A stretch of 7,761 bases of DNA. Origin: an uncultured Sphingorhabdus sp. (GTDB taxonomy: Bacteria; Pseudomonadota; Alphaproteobacteria; Sphingomonadales; Sphingomonadaceae). This document shows positions 1 through 6,201 of the stretch, piece after piece. How positions within the stretch are numbered: position 1 is the stretch's first letter; the number at the start of each line of letters is the position of its first letter. The translations under genes and the position numbers were made by a program. The stretch is taken from the NCBI GenBank assembly GCA_937873665.1, contig CALMYW010000032.1, forward strand, positions 1 to 7,761. Direction: 5' to 3'. Under the pieces are notes generated by a model. It searched no databases. It had not been told where the DNA came from and worked only from the letters and a program-made list of their open reading frames with translations.

Positions 1-2
1 TG

Positions 3-53
3 GCGCACCAGCTCCACTACTCGCGGTTCGTCGACATGGCGCGGGGTCTGTAG
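3..53 (+). CDS. 3' end of an unidentified gene (possible insertion-target gene)
   Basis: One frame is open from the window edge and ends at TAG (51-53), giving the residues AHQLHYSRFVDMARGL. The mix of aromatic, charged and hydrophobic residues resembles the C-terminus of a real protein, but 16 residues are too few to identify it and I do not recognise the family. It does not resemble the GlmS C-terminus, the classical Tn7 target. Its stop codon lies within about 10 bp of the putative transposon end, which fits Tn7-type insertion just after a conserved gene. It could equally be the tail of a neighbouring mobile gene, or a chance open frame. Confidence 0.35.
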   Translation, partial: AHQLHYSRFVDMARGL

Positions 54-71
54 GTTGCTGTCGCTGTGCGG

Positions 72-83
72 TCTAGATTGACG
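72..83 (+). repeat. Direct repeat 1, putative TnsB-binding site
   Basis: This copy reads TCTAGATTGACG and is identical over 12 bp to the copy at 93. The two start exactly 21 bp apart, about two helical turns, so both would face the same side of the DNA. Repeated sites of roughly 20 bp near the termini are the normal substrate of TnsB-type transposases. Binding is inferred from position and spacing only. Confidence 0.6.
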
Positions 84-92
84 AAATCACCT

Positions 93-104
93 TCTAGATT
101 GACG
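93..104 (+). repeat. Direct repeat 2, putative TnsB-binding site
   Basis: Second copy of TCTAGATTGACG. As 21-bp units, 72-92 and 93-113 agree at 15 of 21 positions: the first 12 are identical and the remainder is weak. Upstream bases CT extend its match to the inverted copy at 186-198 to 13 bp (CTTCTAGATTGAC). Confidence 0.6.
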
Positions 105-185
105 GTTGAACCAGCTATTTGGGCGTCAGAATCCTCTTGACCAGGTGAAATCCAGAATCATCATGAGTCCGCCCGCTACGGCTCG

Positions 186-198
186 GTCAATCTAGAAG
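186..198 (-). repeat. Inverted copy of the left-end repeat
   Basis: Reads GTCAATCTAGAAG on the plus strand, the exact reverse complement of CTTCTAGATTGAC at 91-103. It faces the two direct copies across about 80 bp. Classical Tn7 ends carry their TnsB sites in one orientation, so this inverted copy is unusual. It may be an extra transposase site, an operator for autoregulation of the downstream genes, or the partner arm of a small inverted-repeat remnant. Confidence 0.6.
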
Positions 199-358
199 TT
201 CTCGGATGTGCATAGATGCTGGTCAGAAGGCTACAAGCTTTGCTGACTCTACAGACGTAGTTGTCGAGCTTTGCGGTTCCGCGGACAGTGCAGGTCACGA
301 GGCATAACGTGAGTTCCGAGGACGGATGTCTACTCCGACTCGTGCTTGGAGGCCAACC
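199..358. other. Non-coding stretch upstream of the RHH gene
   Basis: No convincing gene is seen on either strand. Small structure is present: a nonamer differing only at its first base occurs twice, 31 bp apart (AAGCTTTGC at 235-243, GAGCTTTGC at 266-274). A short perfect dyad GCGGTTCCGC lies at 273-282. A -10-like CATAAC at 303-308 lacks a persuasive -35 partner at normal spacing, so no promoter is claimed. The promoter for the small downstream gene probably lies here. Confidence 0.4.
348..352 (+). promoter_or_regulatory. Ribosome binding site deciding the start of the RHH gene
   Basis: GGAGG followed by a 6-nt spacer and ATG at 359 is an ideal Shine-Dalgarno arrangement. The in-frame upstream ATG at 326 has only GAGG four bases away. 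This favours the start at 359. Confidence 0.65.
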
Positions 359-595
359 ATGTCGCCCGCTGATCATGCACCTCGCGTTGATCTTCAGCCT
401 GCGCGAACCGGCAGGCCTCGTTTGCGTGCGCAGCAACTGAAGCCGAACGAGCGAGTCCTCGTCTCCGCGCGACTGCCAGCGGAGCTGGCCGCGCGGATCT
501 ATGAGACGGCGAACCGAAACCAGAAGCCAGTTAGTGGCGTTGTCGCTGACCTACTTGCGCAGGCTCTTGGAGATTCGGGGGCGGCCACAACTTAG
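359..595 (+). CDS. Small ribbon-helix-helix-like DNA-binding protein, candidate transposon regulator
   Basis: The 78-residue product has a basic, proline-rich tail (residues 1-30, including TGRPRLRAQQ). After it comes a pattern typical of ribbon-helix-helix (MetJ/Arc/CopG-type) proteins: a short strand RVLVSARLP (about 32-40), a first helix AELAARIYETANRNQK (41-56), a turn around PVSG, and a second helix GVVADLLAQAL (60-70). Such proteins dimerise and insert the strand pair into the DNA major groove, often as autorepressors. The chosen start has a perfect GGAGG; an in-frame ATG at 326 would add 11 residues. The gene lies between the putative transposon end and tnsA on the same strand, so control of the tns operon or of its own promoter is likely. 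An antitoxin role is possible, but no toxin gene is adjacent. The fold assignment rests on pattern, not on a search. Confidence 0.6.
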   Translation: MSPADHAPRVDLQPARTGRPRLRAQQLKPNERVLVSARLPAELAARIYETANRNQKPVSGVVADLLAQALGDSGAATT

Positions 596-606
596 AACAA
601 CACGGG

Positions 607-621
607 CGGCGTAGAGCGCCG
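607..621 (+). other. Small perfect hairpin
   Basis: CGGCG and CGCCG form a perfect 5-bp GC stem around the loop TAGAG, starting 11 bp after the stop codon of the RHH gene. It is the first of three consecutive hairpins and may be part of a terminator cluster or a structured leader. Confidence 0.4.
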
Positions 622-630
622 AAATGCGAA

Positions 631-658
631 AGAAGGCCGGGGTGCCACCCGACCTTCT
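631..658 (+). terminator. Stem-loop, probable factor-independent terminator
   Basis: AGAAGGCCGGG (631-641) and CCCGACCTTCT (648-658) form an 11-bp stem with one C-A mismatch and a 6-nt loop. An A-rich stretch precedes it, and there is no clear T-tract after it, as is common in GC-rich actinobacteria. Lying 36 bp after the RHH stop codon and well before tnsA, it suggests that the small gene and the tns operon are separate transcription units, or that read-through is regulated here. Confidence 0.5.
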
Positions 659-669
659 CGCTGGATCCG

Positions 670-687
670 CCCACGCTTTCGCGTGGG
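670..687 (+). terminator. Perfect stem-loop, second terminator or attenuator candidate
   Basis: CCCACGC and GCGTGGG make a perfect 7-bp stem closing the tetraloop TTTC. It sits 12 bp after the previous hairpin. Tandem hairpins of this kind may act as a double terminator or as an attenuator or structured RNA ahead of the tns operon. Function is inferred from structure only. Confidence 0.4.
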
Positions 688-690
688 ACT

Positions 691-707
691 TCACCTGTGA
701 TATCAGG
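691..707. promoter_or_regulatory. Overlapping short palindromes upstream of tnsA, candidate operator
   Basis: Three overlapping dyads occur here: TCAC-CT-GTGA (691-700), CCTG-TGATAT-CAGG (694-707) and the perfect palindrome TGATATCA (698-705). Concentrated symmetry about 85-100 bp ahead of tnsA is compatible with a repressor site, for example for the ribbon-helix-helix protein encoded upstream. No clear -35/-10 pair could be assigned, and short palindromes can arise by chance. Confidence 0.3.
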
Positions 708-730
708 ACTTACCTCAGTGGAGGATTCCC

Positions 731-790
731 TTGTCTTTTCTAGCAGACAGTTTCGAAACCCGGCTCGTCAACCCCTGGCGAGGTGTCTGA
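731..790 (+). CDS. Possible 19-codon leader ORF coupled to tnsA
   Basis: A TTG start at 731 is preceded by GGAGG at 720-724 with a 6-nt spacer. The frame runs 19 codons and stops at TGA (788-790), which overlaps the tnsA ATG in a TGATG arrangement. The peptide (ending VNPWRGV) matches nothing I recognise. A translated leader would deliver ribosomes to tnsA by coupling. The TTG start and short length make this tentative; the GGAGG may instead be fortuitous. Confidence 0.25.
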   Translation: MSFLADSFETRLVNPWRGV

Positions 791-1509
791 TGACCGCAAT
801 CACATGGTCTTTCCGGTGGGAAGGCAAGCCGGAGGCACGGGACTGGTCGGAGGGCCTCCCGCCAACCGACTTCTCACGTATCACGCCGTTCCGGAAGGTT
901 CGTGCAAGTACGCGGTCGAAGAACATCCCCGCCCGAGCTTGGAGTCAGACCGTCGGTCGGGTGCTGGACGTCGAGTCCGGCCTTGAGCACGACCTCGTGC
1001 GGAAACTGGATAGAGACCCGCAAGTGGAGTGGTTGGCCCCTCAGCCATGCCGAGTCTCGTGGGTAACGCCATCGGGGCGAAAGTCCCATATTCCTGATGT
1101 CTTGTCGGTTGACGCGTCCAAGTTGGTGACGATCTGGGATGCCCGGCCGGTTGAGAAACAGGACGCGGAGTTCCTCGAAGCCGTTCCGGTCACGAGAGAA
1201 GCATGTGCAGCTTTTGGGTGGAGCTACCAACTGTTCGCCGAGCTCGATCGGGTGGAGAAGCTGAATCTGTTGTGGCTGCAAGGATTTCGTCGGCCACCGA
1301 GCTGGATCGACTCCGTGCGGCCTCTCATCATCGAGGAGGTTCGACTTCATTCATTAGTGGCGCTAGGCGAGTTGATGCGTCTGGACCGGGGGGACGGGAG
1401 GGTCAAAGCTGGGATTTGGCATCTCATCTGGTCTGGAGACCTCACGTGTGATCTGCAGCGTCGAATCGACCTCGACAGCGAGATTCGAACCTCGGTAGGT
1501 GCGCTGTGA
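790..1509 (+). CDS. tnsA: TnsA-like heteromeric transposase endonuclease subunit
   Basis: TnsA is a restriction-endonuclease-fold subunit that cuts the 5' ends of the transposon, while TnsB cuts and joins the 3' ends. The 239-residue product shows the catalytic core in order: SGLEHDL with Glu66, HIPD with Asp103, then VTIWDAR (Asp117/Arg119) where E. coli TnsA has its later catalytic positions including Lys132. This is followed by the conserved stretch DAEFLEAVPVTREACAAFGW and LLWLQGFRRP, which I associate with actinobacterial TnsA-like proteins. ATG 790 has GAGG at 780-783 with a 6-nt spacer; an in-frame GTG at 697 would add 31 residues but has no ribosome site. The stop overlaps the tnsB start by 4 bp (GTGA). 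The Arg in place of Lys is unlike E. coli TnsA; from memory similar Asp-x-Arg triplets occur in actinobacterial relatives, so the enzyme is probably active. Family call is confident, start less so. Confidence 0.85.
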   Translation: MTAITWSFRWEGKPEARDWSEGLPPTDFSRITPFRKVRASTRSKNIPARAWSQTVGRVLDVESGLEHDLVRKLDRDPQVEWLAPQPCRVSWVTPSGRKSHIPDVLSVDASKLVTIWDARPVEKQDAEFLEAVPVTREACAAFGWSYQLFAELDRVEKLNLLWLQGFRRPPSWIDSVRPLIIEEVRLHSLVALGELMRLDRGDGRVKAGIWHLIWSGDLTCDLQRRIDLDSEIRTSVGAL

Positions 1510-3683
1510 GTGTTAGGCGCCCTAACGCGCGTACGCCGATCAAGCGTGGCGACCTGATCCTGATGCCCGGTGGCTTCTACCGCGTCACTGGTGTCCTCCC
1601 GGGTGGATTGGAGGTAAGAACTGCTACGGGGGCGGAAGAAGCCATCAACTTCGGCGAGCTAACCGAAGCTCGCCAGATGGACGACGGCAGAGTGGCTGCT
1701 TCCTCCGCAGTCTTACAACCGTTGTGGGACGCACTATCAGTAGGCGCGAGAGAAGCCGCGCTGTTCAAGCTCGAGGTCGTCCAAGAGGTCTTGACAGGCT
1801 ATCGAGACGGGCACCCTGACCTAGCGCGGCCTGGCGAGCCGCGGTACCCGTTTGGGGCGCACAGTGGCGTATCTGAGACAGCCCGAGCAGACGCGATGGC
1901 GGCTCATTTGGCAAGCGAGTTTGAGGTGGACCGGACTCGTCAACGCAAACTCGCCCAGGGGGACAAGGCTGGTAGCTCTCCCTCAAGTAGTTCAATTCGT
2001 GGCTGGGTCCAGAATTGGCGACGAGACGGGCTGGTCGGGTTGATCGATGGCCGTGCGCTGAAACCCCGGAAGGAGTGGGCGCAGATCGATGAGGCCTATC
2101 GAGAGGTCGCGGAAACGCTCGCCCGCACCTTCGACGGGGACCGGTCTGCGGTCAACATCGCGGAGCTGGACCGAAGGATCACCGTTGCGCTCAAGCAAGG
2201 TGGTGTGGAATCCAAACAACCAGCGAAGCGCATCAAATCTCAGTACCTTTCGTGGCTCATGTTCACTCGTGGTGCGACGACGCGTACCCAGAAGACCCGC
2301 TCACTGCGAAACACCTCAGGCTACGAGCATTACCCGGCCATGCGGCCCGGGCAGGTCGTTGCGATCGACGCGACCCGAGCGGACTGTCTGGTGAGGGACG
2401 TGGAGACTGGGGAAGTCTTCAGTGTCGAAGTTATTACCGCGATCGATGTGGCGACACGAGTTGTGTTGGCGTTGCGCGTCGTCCCAAAGTCCGCTGACGC
2501 AGTTGACGCGGCTCTACTCCTCTATGACGTGTGCCGACCTTTCTCCATGCTCGTCGAAGGGACCTCCGTCTCTGACTGGAGGTGGTGCGGATTGCCGGGT
2601 CAGGTGTCTTTGACGACCACGGCTGACGGCAAGACTGAGGTACTGCCGGACTACACCACCCTTCAGGGTGAGCAGGCTATCCCGTCGGTGTTACCAGATG
2701 CAGTGCGGAGTGACCGCGGCTCAAACTTCATGTCAGCGCACTTTCAAGACACTCTTGCGTCGCTCGGAATTGACTTCCTGCCGACGCGAGGGGGCAGGCC
2801 AACTGACAATCCGCATATCGAGCGGTTCCATGAGACATTGCAACGTGCTTGGCAGCAAGTCCCTGGATACAAGGGCAGGAACACTGGGGAGCGTGGCGCC
2901 AAGGTTGACACAGAAGCCCTACTGACCGCTAACGAACTGGAGCAGCACCTCCGGAGATTTGTGAGCTTGGACTACCACCGGACAGAACACGCGGGACTGC
3001 GCGTTCCGGGAGAGCCCAAAGCGAGATTTACGCCGCTCGAGATGTGGGACGTGCTCACCGAGCTCACGGGTTGTATCGATGTCCCCCAGCGCGCTGACAT
3101 GATTTTCGATTTCCTCCCAGTTCACTGGGCAGTAATTTCGCATGGCGGAATCAAGTGCAAGAACCTCATCTTCGACGCCGAATGCCTAGATGGGTACCGG
3201 AACGGTCGGAAAGGGCGATTTCGTGAGAGGGACGCCGCCGCGCCGTTCTACCGCGATCCTCACGACCTGAGCAGGCTGTGGTTCCGCGACCCAGAAACCA
3301 ACGAGGTCAACGAGGTTCCCTGGAAGGGCGCCGGATTGACACACGCGCCCATGACGGACGCACTTGTCGATGCTGCGTGGAAGGTTGCCAAGAACCGAGG
3401 CGGTAAGAAGATGATCTCCCGCGAGTGGTCCCAGCACCTCATTGCAAAAGAACTTACCGAGCTCACCACTCATGCTGAGAATTTCGAAGAGCCAGCGCGG
3501 ATCCGCGCGGCGCGATTACGAAGGCAGCAATCTCGTCGTGACATCAACGAGGCTGTGAATGCGGAATCACGGACTCCGATGTCTCCGCATCCGACTACGA
3601 CGGAAACGCTGAGTACTAGCCCAATCGACTTCGACGCCCCTTGGGGCCGGCTGCCACTTGACTACGCAAATGAGAAGCAATGA
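1506..3683 (+). CDS. tnsB: TnsB-like DDE transposase (Mu/Tn7 family)
   Basis: This 725-residue protein is the integrase that binds transposon ends, cleaves their 3' strands and joins them to target DNA. The N-terminus (about 12-55) is a small beta-rich module (GDLILMPGGFYRVTGVLPGG). A helix-turn-helix-like segment lies near 165-181 (RGWVQNWRRDGLVGLID). The RNase H-fold catalytic core has Asp288 (VVAIDATRAD), Asp403 (RSDRGSNF) and Glu439 (NPHIERFH). Asp403 and Glu439 are 35 residues apart, a DD35E arrangement with all three residues intact. A Mu-type C-terminal beta-barrel follows (about 535-610). The last 20 residues (acidic, ending around PWGRLPLDYANEKQ, after a Ser/Thr/Pro-rich linker) could be the hook that contacts TnsC in related systems; this is inference. 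The GTG start overlaps tnsA and has a modest GGTAGGT ribosome site five bases upstream. The stop overlaps the tnsC ATG. Confidence 0.95.
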   Translation: MSVRRPNARTPIKRGDLILMPGGFYRVTGVLPGGLEVRTATGAEEAINFGELTEARQMDDGRVAASSAVLQPLWDALSVGAREAALFKLEVVQEVLTGYRDGHPDLARPGEPRYPFGAHSGVSETARADAMAAHLASEFEVDRTRQRKLAQGDKAGSSPSSSSIRGWVQNWRRDGLVGLIDGRALKPRKEWAQIDEAYREVAETLARTFDGDRSAVNIAELDRRITVALKQGGVESKQPAKRIKSQYLSWLMFTRGATTRTQKTRSLRNTSGYEHYPAMRPGQVVAIDATRADCLVRDVETGEVFSVEVITAIDVATRVVLALRVVPKSADAVDAALLLYDVCRPFSMLVEGTSVSDWRWCGLPGQVSLTTTADGKTEVLPDYTTLQGEQAIPSVLPDAVRSDRGSNFMSAHFQDTLASLGIDFLPTRGGRPTDNPHIERFHETLQRAWQQVPGYKGRNTGERGAKVDTEALLTANELEQHLRRFVSLDYHRTEHAGLRVPGEPKARFTPLEMWDVLTELTGCIDVPQRADMIFDFLPVHWAVISHGGIKCKNLIFDAECLDGYRNGRKGRFRERDAAAPFYRDPHDLSRLWFRDPETNEVNEVPWKGAGLTHAPMTDALVDAAWKVAKNRGGKKMISREWSQHLIAKELTELTTHAENFEEPARIRAARLRRQQSRRDINEAVNAESRTPMSPHPTTTETLSTSPIDFDAPWGRLPLDYANEKQ

Positions 3684-4720
3684 CGGCGCATCGGTGGCAC
3701 CGGGCGAGCATCGCGATGGGCGTCAAGGAACCGGACCAACTCAAGGCTGCGGAGCTCCGCTCGGCTAGCCCTGAAGGCCGTGAACAATATGCAGCTCAGG
3801 TCAGAAAGTGGTACCGCGCTCAATTTTTTACGACGCCGGACCGGGAGGCTATTGCGCGTCAACTATCCGAGACCGTAAGGGCTAACAATGATTCCCTGCC
3901 CGGAGCGAAGACATTCATGTCGGTTACCGGTCCGAACGGCGCGGGGAAAAGCACGTTCGTCAAGCGCTGGGCGATGGGACAATACAGAGAATCGGCGCTG
4001 GGGTACCCGACCTCTGGACCGGACGGCAGACCAGTCTGGTACCCAGATCCTGAGAAAGAGCGCGACGTGGTTCCGGTCTGCTGGGTTAATTTGCCGTCTG
4101 CCGCGAGGGTGAAGGACCTGAATTCTGTGATCCTTGAGTTCTTAGCGCTCCCGGGGGAGGGCGTAGCCCGTCTCCAGACTGGACGAGTTCTGAGAGCGTG
4201 TGAGCGGCATCTCGTGCGGTTACTGATCATCGACGATGCACACCTGCTCAACACCGGGCAAAAGATCGGAAGAGAGGTACTTGATCACGTCAAGGTACTC
4301 AATACTGAGCTCGGTGAACTGGGCGCCTCAATCGTCCTAGTGGGCGCAAACCTCGAGGGGGGCGAACTGCTCACGGATCCGCAGATCGCCGCGAGGTTGA
4401 AAGCGCACTTCGTCGGCCCGATAGAAGTTGACACGAACGAAGGACGGCTCATGTGGCAGACCATGTTGGTGGCGCAGGAGCGTGCTCTAGCGCCGTGTCT
4501 CCCCGGGCTTTCAACGGGCGTGCTCCACGACGAGTTCGCGGGACTACTGTGGATGAGGACACAAGGGTATCTGGGCGATGTGCGTGAACTTCTCACCGAA
4601 TGTGCCGGCCGCGCAATCGAGGATGGAACCGGAGTGATTACTGGGGCCCATATCAAAGCGGTACCTCTTAGCGCACGCGCTGAAGCTCGACAAGCCGCGT
4701 TGGCAGGGACTCGATCATGA
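3680..4720 (+). CDS. tnsC: TnsC/TniB-like AAA+ ATPase, transposition regulator
   Basis: TnsC polymerises on DNA in an ATP-dependent manner and links the target selector (TniQ/TnsD) to the transposase. The 346-residue product has a Walker A motif GPNGAGKS (84-91) and a Walker B motif LLIIDDAH (181-188). A sensor-1-like strand IVLVGANLEGG (218-228) and an Arg-containing AARLKAHF (237-244) in the region expected for the arginine finger follow, then a helical lid with a GYLGDVREL motif (296-304). At 346 residues it is closer to TniB or CAST TnsC proteins than to E. coli TnsC (555 residues), so the long C-terminal part of Tn7 TnsC that interacts with TnsA seems absent. The ATG lies within the tnsB stop (ATGA). 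The weak ribosome site there suggests dependence on tnsB translation. The end overlaps the first tniQ in the same way. Confidence 0.92.
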   Translation: MTAHRWHRASIAMGVKEPDQLKAAELRSASPEGREQYAAQVRKWYRAQFFTTPDREAIARQLSETVRANNDSLPGAKTFMSVTGPNGAGKSTFVKRWAMGQYRESALGYPTSGPDGRPVWYPDPEKERDVVPVCWVNLPSAARVKDLNSVILEFLALPGEGVARLQTGRVLRACERHLVRLLIIDDAHLLNTGQKIGREVLDHVKVLNTELGELGASIVLVGANLEGGELLTDPQIAARLKAHFVGPIEVDTNEGRLMWQTMLVAQERALAPCLPGLSTGVLHDEFAGLLWMRTQGYLGDVRELLTECAGRAIEDGTGVITGAHIKAVPLSARAEARQAALAGTRS

Positions 4721-6201
4721 TCGCCACCGACCAGCCCACCCAGCTACCCACACGGCTCTCACCAGCCCGGCAGGAAACCCTGGCGTCGTTCGTCCAACGG
4801 TGCGCTGACGCGAATGACCTCCCCGTATCGCTTCTACTCAAAGGGTGCGAGGGGCTGGCGCCAGCGGATCTCTCGAACCGCAAGAAACTTCCACTGAGCG
4901 AGCTAGCACAGCGCCTGTCCGTGAGTTCGGACGAACTTGATGCGATGTCGACCCGCCATCGCCAGCGGAGCCCTACGCCCCGACTCGTAGGGCTCCTTCA
5001 AGGCAGGCGGTGGGTGTGCCCGGAATGTGAAGTGCACGGAATCCGCTCGCACTGCGAGAAGACCTGGTTGCGTTTTGCCTGCGAAGAGCACCGCGTCTTC
5101 CTGCAAGTCAACCACTCGGGACCGCAGAGAACAGTCGTGGCGAGCGATAGAGTCCTGGCGCTCCAAGCTCGCGCCAACAATCTGTTACGCGACAACCGCG
5201 AGGCATTCCACCTCGCTGGCCGGCTCCTTTCTCAGATGAAGCAGCTGCGACGTCTCGGCAAGGCAGTAAGGCCCCATGAGGTCCAGTCCGGGACACAGCA
5301 CGTGCTGACGTGGCTAGGGAAAGTCCAGATCACAACGGGGCAAGCCGTCCTAACCCCGCAACGCGCGGCGATACTGCTCAACTGCCTACTTCCGATCGTG
5401 AGCTGTCGCCGATTCGACAGCGCGATGACGACTAGCCTCCGGGTTCTCTGCGAACGACCCGCCAATCAGACGGAGCCTAGGCGGGACCTGGAGGCGGCGC
5501 GATTACAGGCGTTGGAAGAAATCTCGAACCTGATGCGAGTCGGAAAACGGATCGCCAAACTCGTCGATGTAGGCGGGCTTCACGAAGATGCCGTCCCAAC
5601 GAGCTACCTCGCCGCAGGCGATCCAAACTGGCACACCTTGCATAGCGAGAACGCGCGGGTTCGTCAAGGCGCAGCTGCGATGTGGAACGCGCGCAGACAG
5701 GCATGTAAAGACGTTCATGAAGCCGTGACAACGTATAGAAATGGGCCCGGCAGTCAGGCCCAGGCCACGGCAAGCGCTGGCCACCGTGCTAGTGCTCGGA
5801 TTGGTTCGATTGACGCCTCTCCCATCACACCTTCCAGGTTCGCTGCGGACCTGACAGCGATTCTGGCTAATGAACCAACGCCTGTTTTGACCGCCGGCAG
5901 GATCGGGCTACCCGGCCCGGCTGTCAGATGGTTGATGCCGGAAATCGGGGCTAGCCCAGAGGCTCCAGAGGGCCTTGAGCACCGGTTGTGGGTGCAAAGC
6001 CCCGAGCAACAGCCGAGGTTGAACTCGGACAGTGCCCGGCCCCTCGAAGACATCTGGCGAGTTGACGCAGAATTGTCGGTCGAACAGAAGCTTCAGCTTC
6101 TCGACCTGCGCGATTCAGTAGTCGCGGAAGTCGAGGGGAGAGGTCTCCTGCGACGCCGCGGTGAGGAATTCCTGCGTCGCATACAAGATCAAGTTGGCTG
6201 A
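4717..6201 (+). CDS. tniQ: TniQ/TnsD-family target-selection protein, first copy (reduced zinc module)
   Basis: TniQ-family proteins recognise the target, by DNA sequence in TnsD or through CRISPR effectors in CAST systems, and recruit TnsC. This 494-residue protein opens with the family signature ETLASFVQRCADANDL (20-35). It carries a zinc-knuckle pair CPEC (Cys101, Cys104) and CEEH (Cys122, His125), spaced as in TniQ. The second CxxC that normally follows the CxxH is missing: the chain goes directly to FLQVNHSGPQ. The remaining ~370 residues contain no motif I recognise and include an Ala/Gln/Ser-rich linker at about 345-360. Its length resembles TnsD (about 500 residues) rather than short CAST TniQ. 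The ATG overlaps the tnsC stop by 4 bp, with AGGGA at 4705-4709 as ribosome site. It differs strongly from the adjacent second copy, so it is either a partner or a separate selector. Confidence 0.85.
   Translation: MIATDQPTQLPTRLSPARQETLASFVQRCADANDLPVSLLLKGCEGLAPADLSNRKKLPLSELAQRLSVSSDELDAMSTRHRQRSPTPRLVGLLQGRRWVCPECEVHGIRSHCEKTWLRFACEEHRVFLQVNHSGPQRTVVASDRVLALQARANNLLRDNREAFHLAGRLLSQMKQLRRLGKAVRPHEVQSGTQHVLTWLGKVQITTGQAVLTPQRAAILLNCLLPIVSCRRFDSAMTTSLRVLCERPANQTEPRRDLEAARLQALEEISNLMRVGKRIAKLVDVGGLHEDAVPTSYLAAGDPNWHTLHSENARVRQGAAAMWNARRQACKDVHEAVTTYRNGPGSQAQATASAGHRASARIGSIDASPITPSRFAADLTAILANEPTPVLTAGRIGLPGPAVRWLMPEIGASPEAPEGLEHRLWVQSPEQQPRLNSDSARPLEDIWRVDAELSVEQKLQLLDLRDSVVAEVEGRGLLRRRGEEFLRRIQDQVG

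Noticed and set aside
72..113. Two 21-bp units as the start of a CRISPR or minisatellite array
   Set aside because: Only two direct units exist, with only 12 bp identical; a transposase-binding-site pair explains them better. An IS21-type end remains an alternative.
326..358. Upstream in-frame ATG as start of the RHH gene
   Set aside because: Only GAGG with a 4-nt spacer precedes it, while ATG 359 has GGAGG with a 6-nt spacer; kept as an alternative, not the call.
176..436. Minus-strand open frame of 86 codons across the left end and the start of the RHH gene
   Set aside because: It covers the repeat and overlaps the better-supported plus-strand gene; its composition is Ser/Arg/Thr-rich without domain character and no ribosome site was evident.
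697..789. In-frame GTG start adding 31 residues to TnsA
   Set aside because: No ribosome site precedes the GTG, and the recognisable protein fold begins after Met32, which has a good GAGG site.
596..789. CRISPR array or crRNA-like repeats between the RHH gene and tnsA
   Set aside because: The three hairpins differ in sequence and spacing, and there is no repeat-spacer periodicity here or elsewhere in the window.
874..1350. Minus-strand open frame of 158 codons inside tnsA
   Set aside because: It is antisense to a clearly recognised TnsA and its Pro/Arg-rich sequence is typical of a shadow frame in GC-rich DNA.
3859..4254. Minus-strand open frame of 131 codons inside tnsC
   Set aside because: It lies opposite the Walker A to Walker B region of TnsC and reads as a compositional shadow.
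6087..6101. Inverted repeat GAAGCT-TC-AGCTTC near the end of the first tniQ
   Set aside because: It lies inside coding sequence encoding a helical QKLQLL stretch and has no terminator features.
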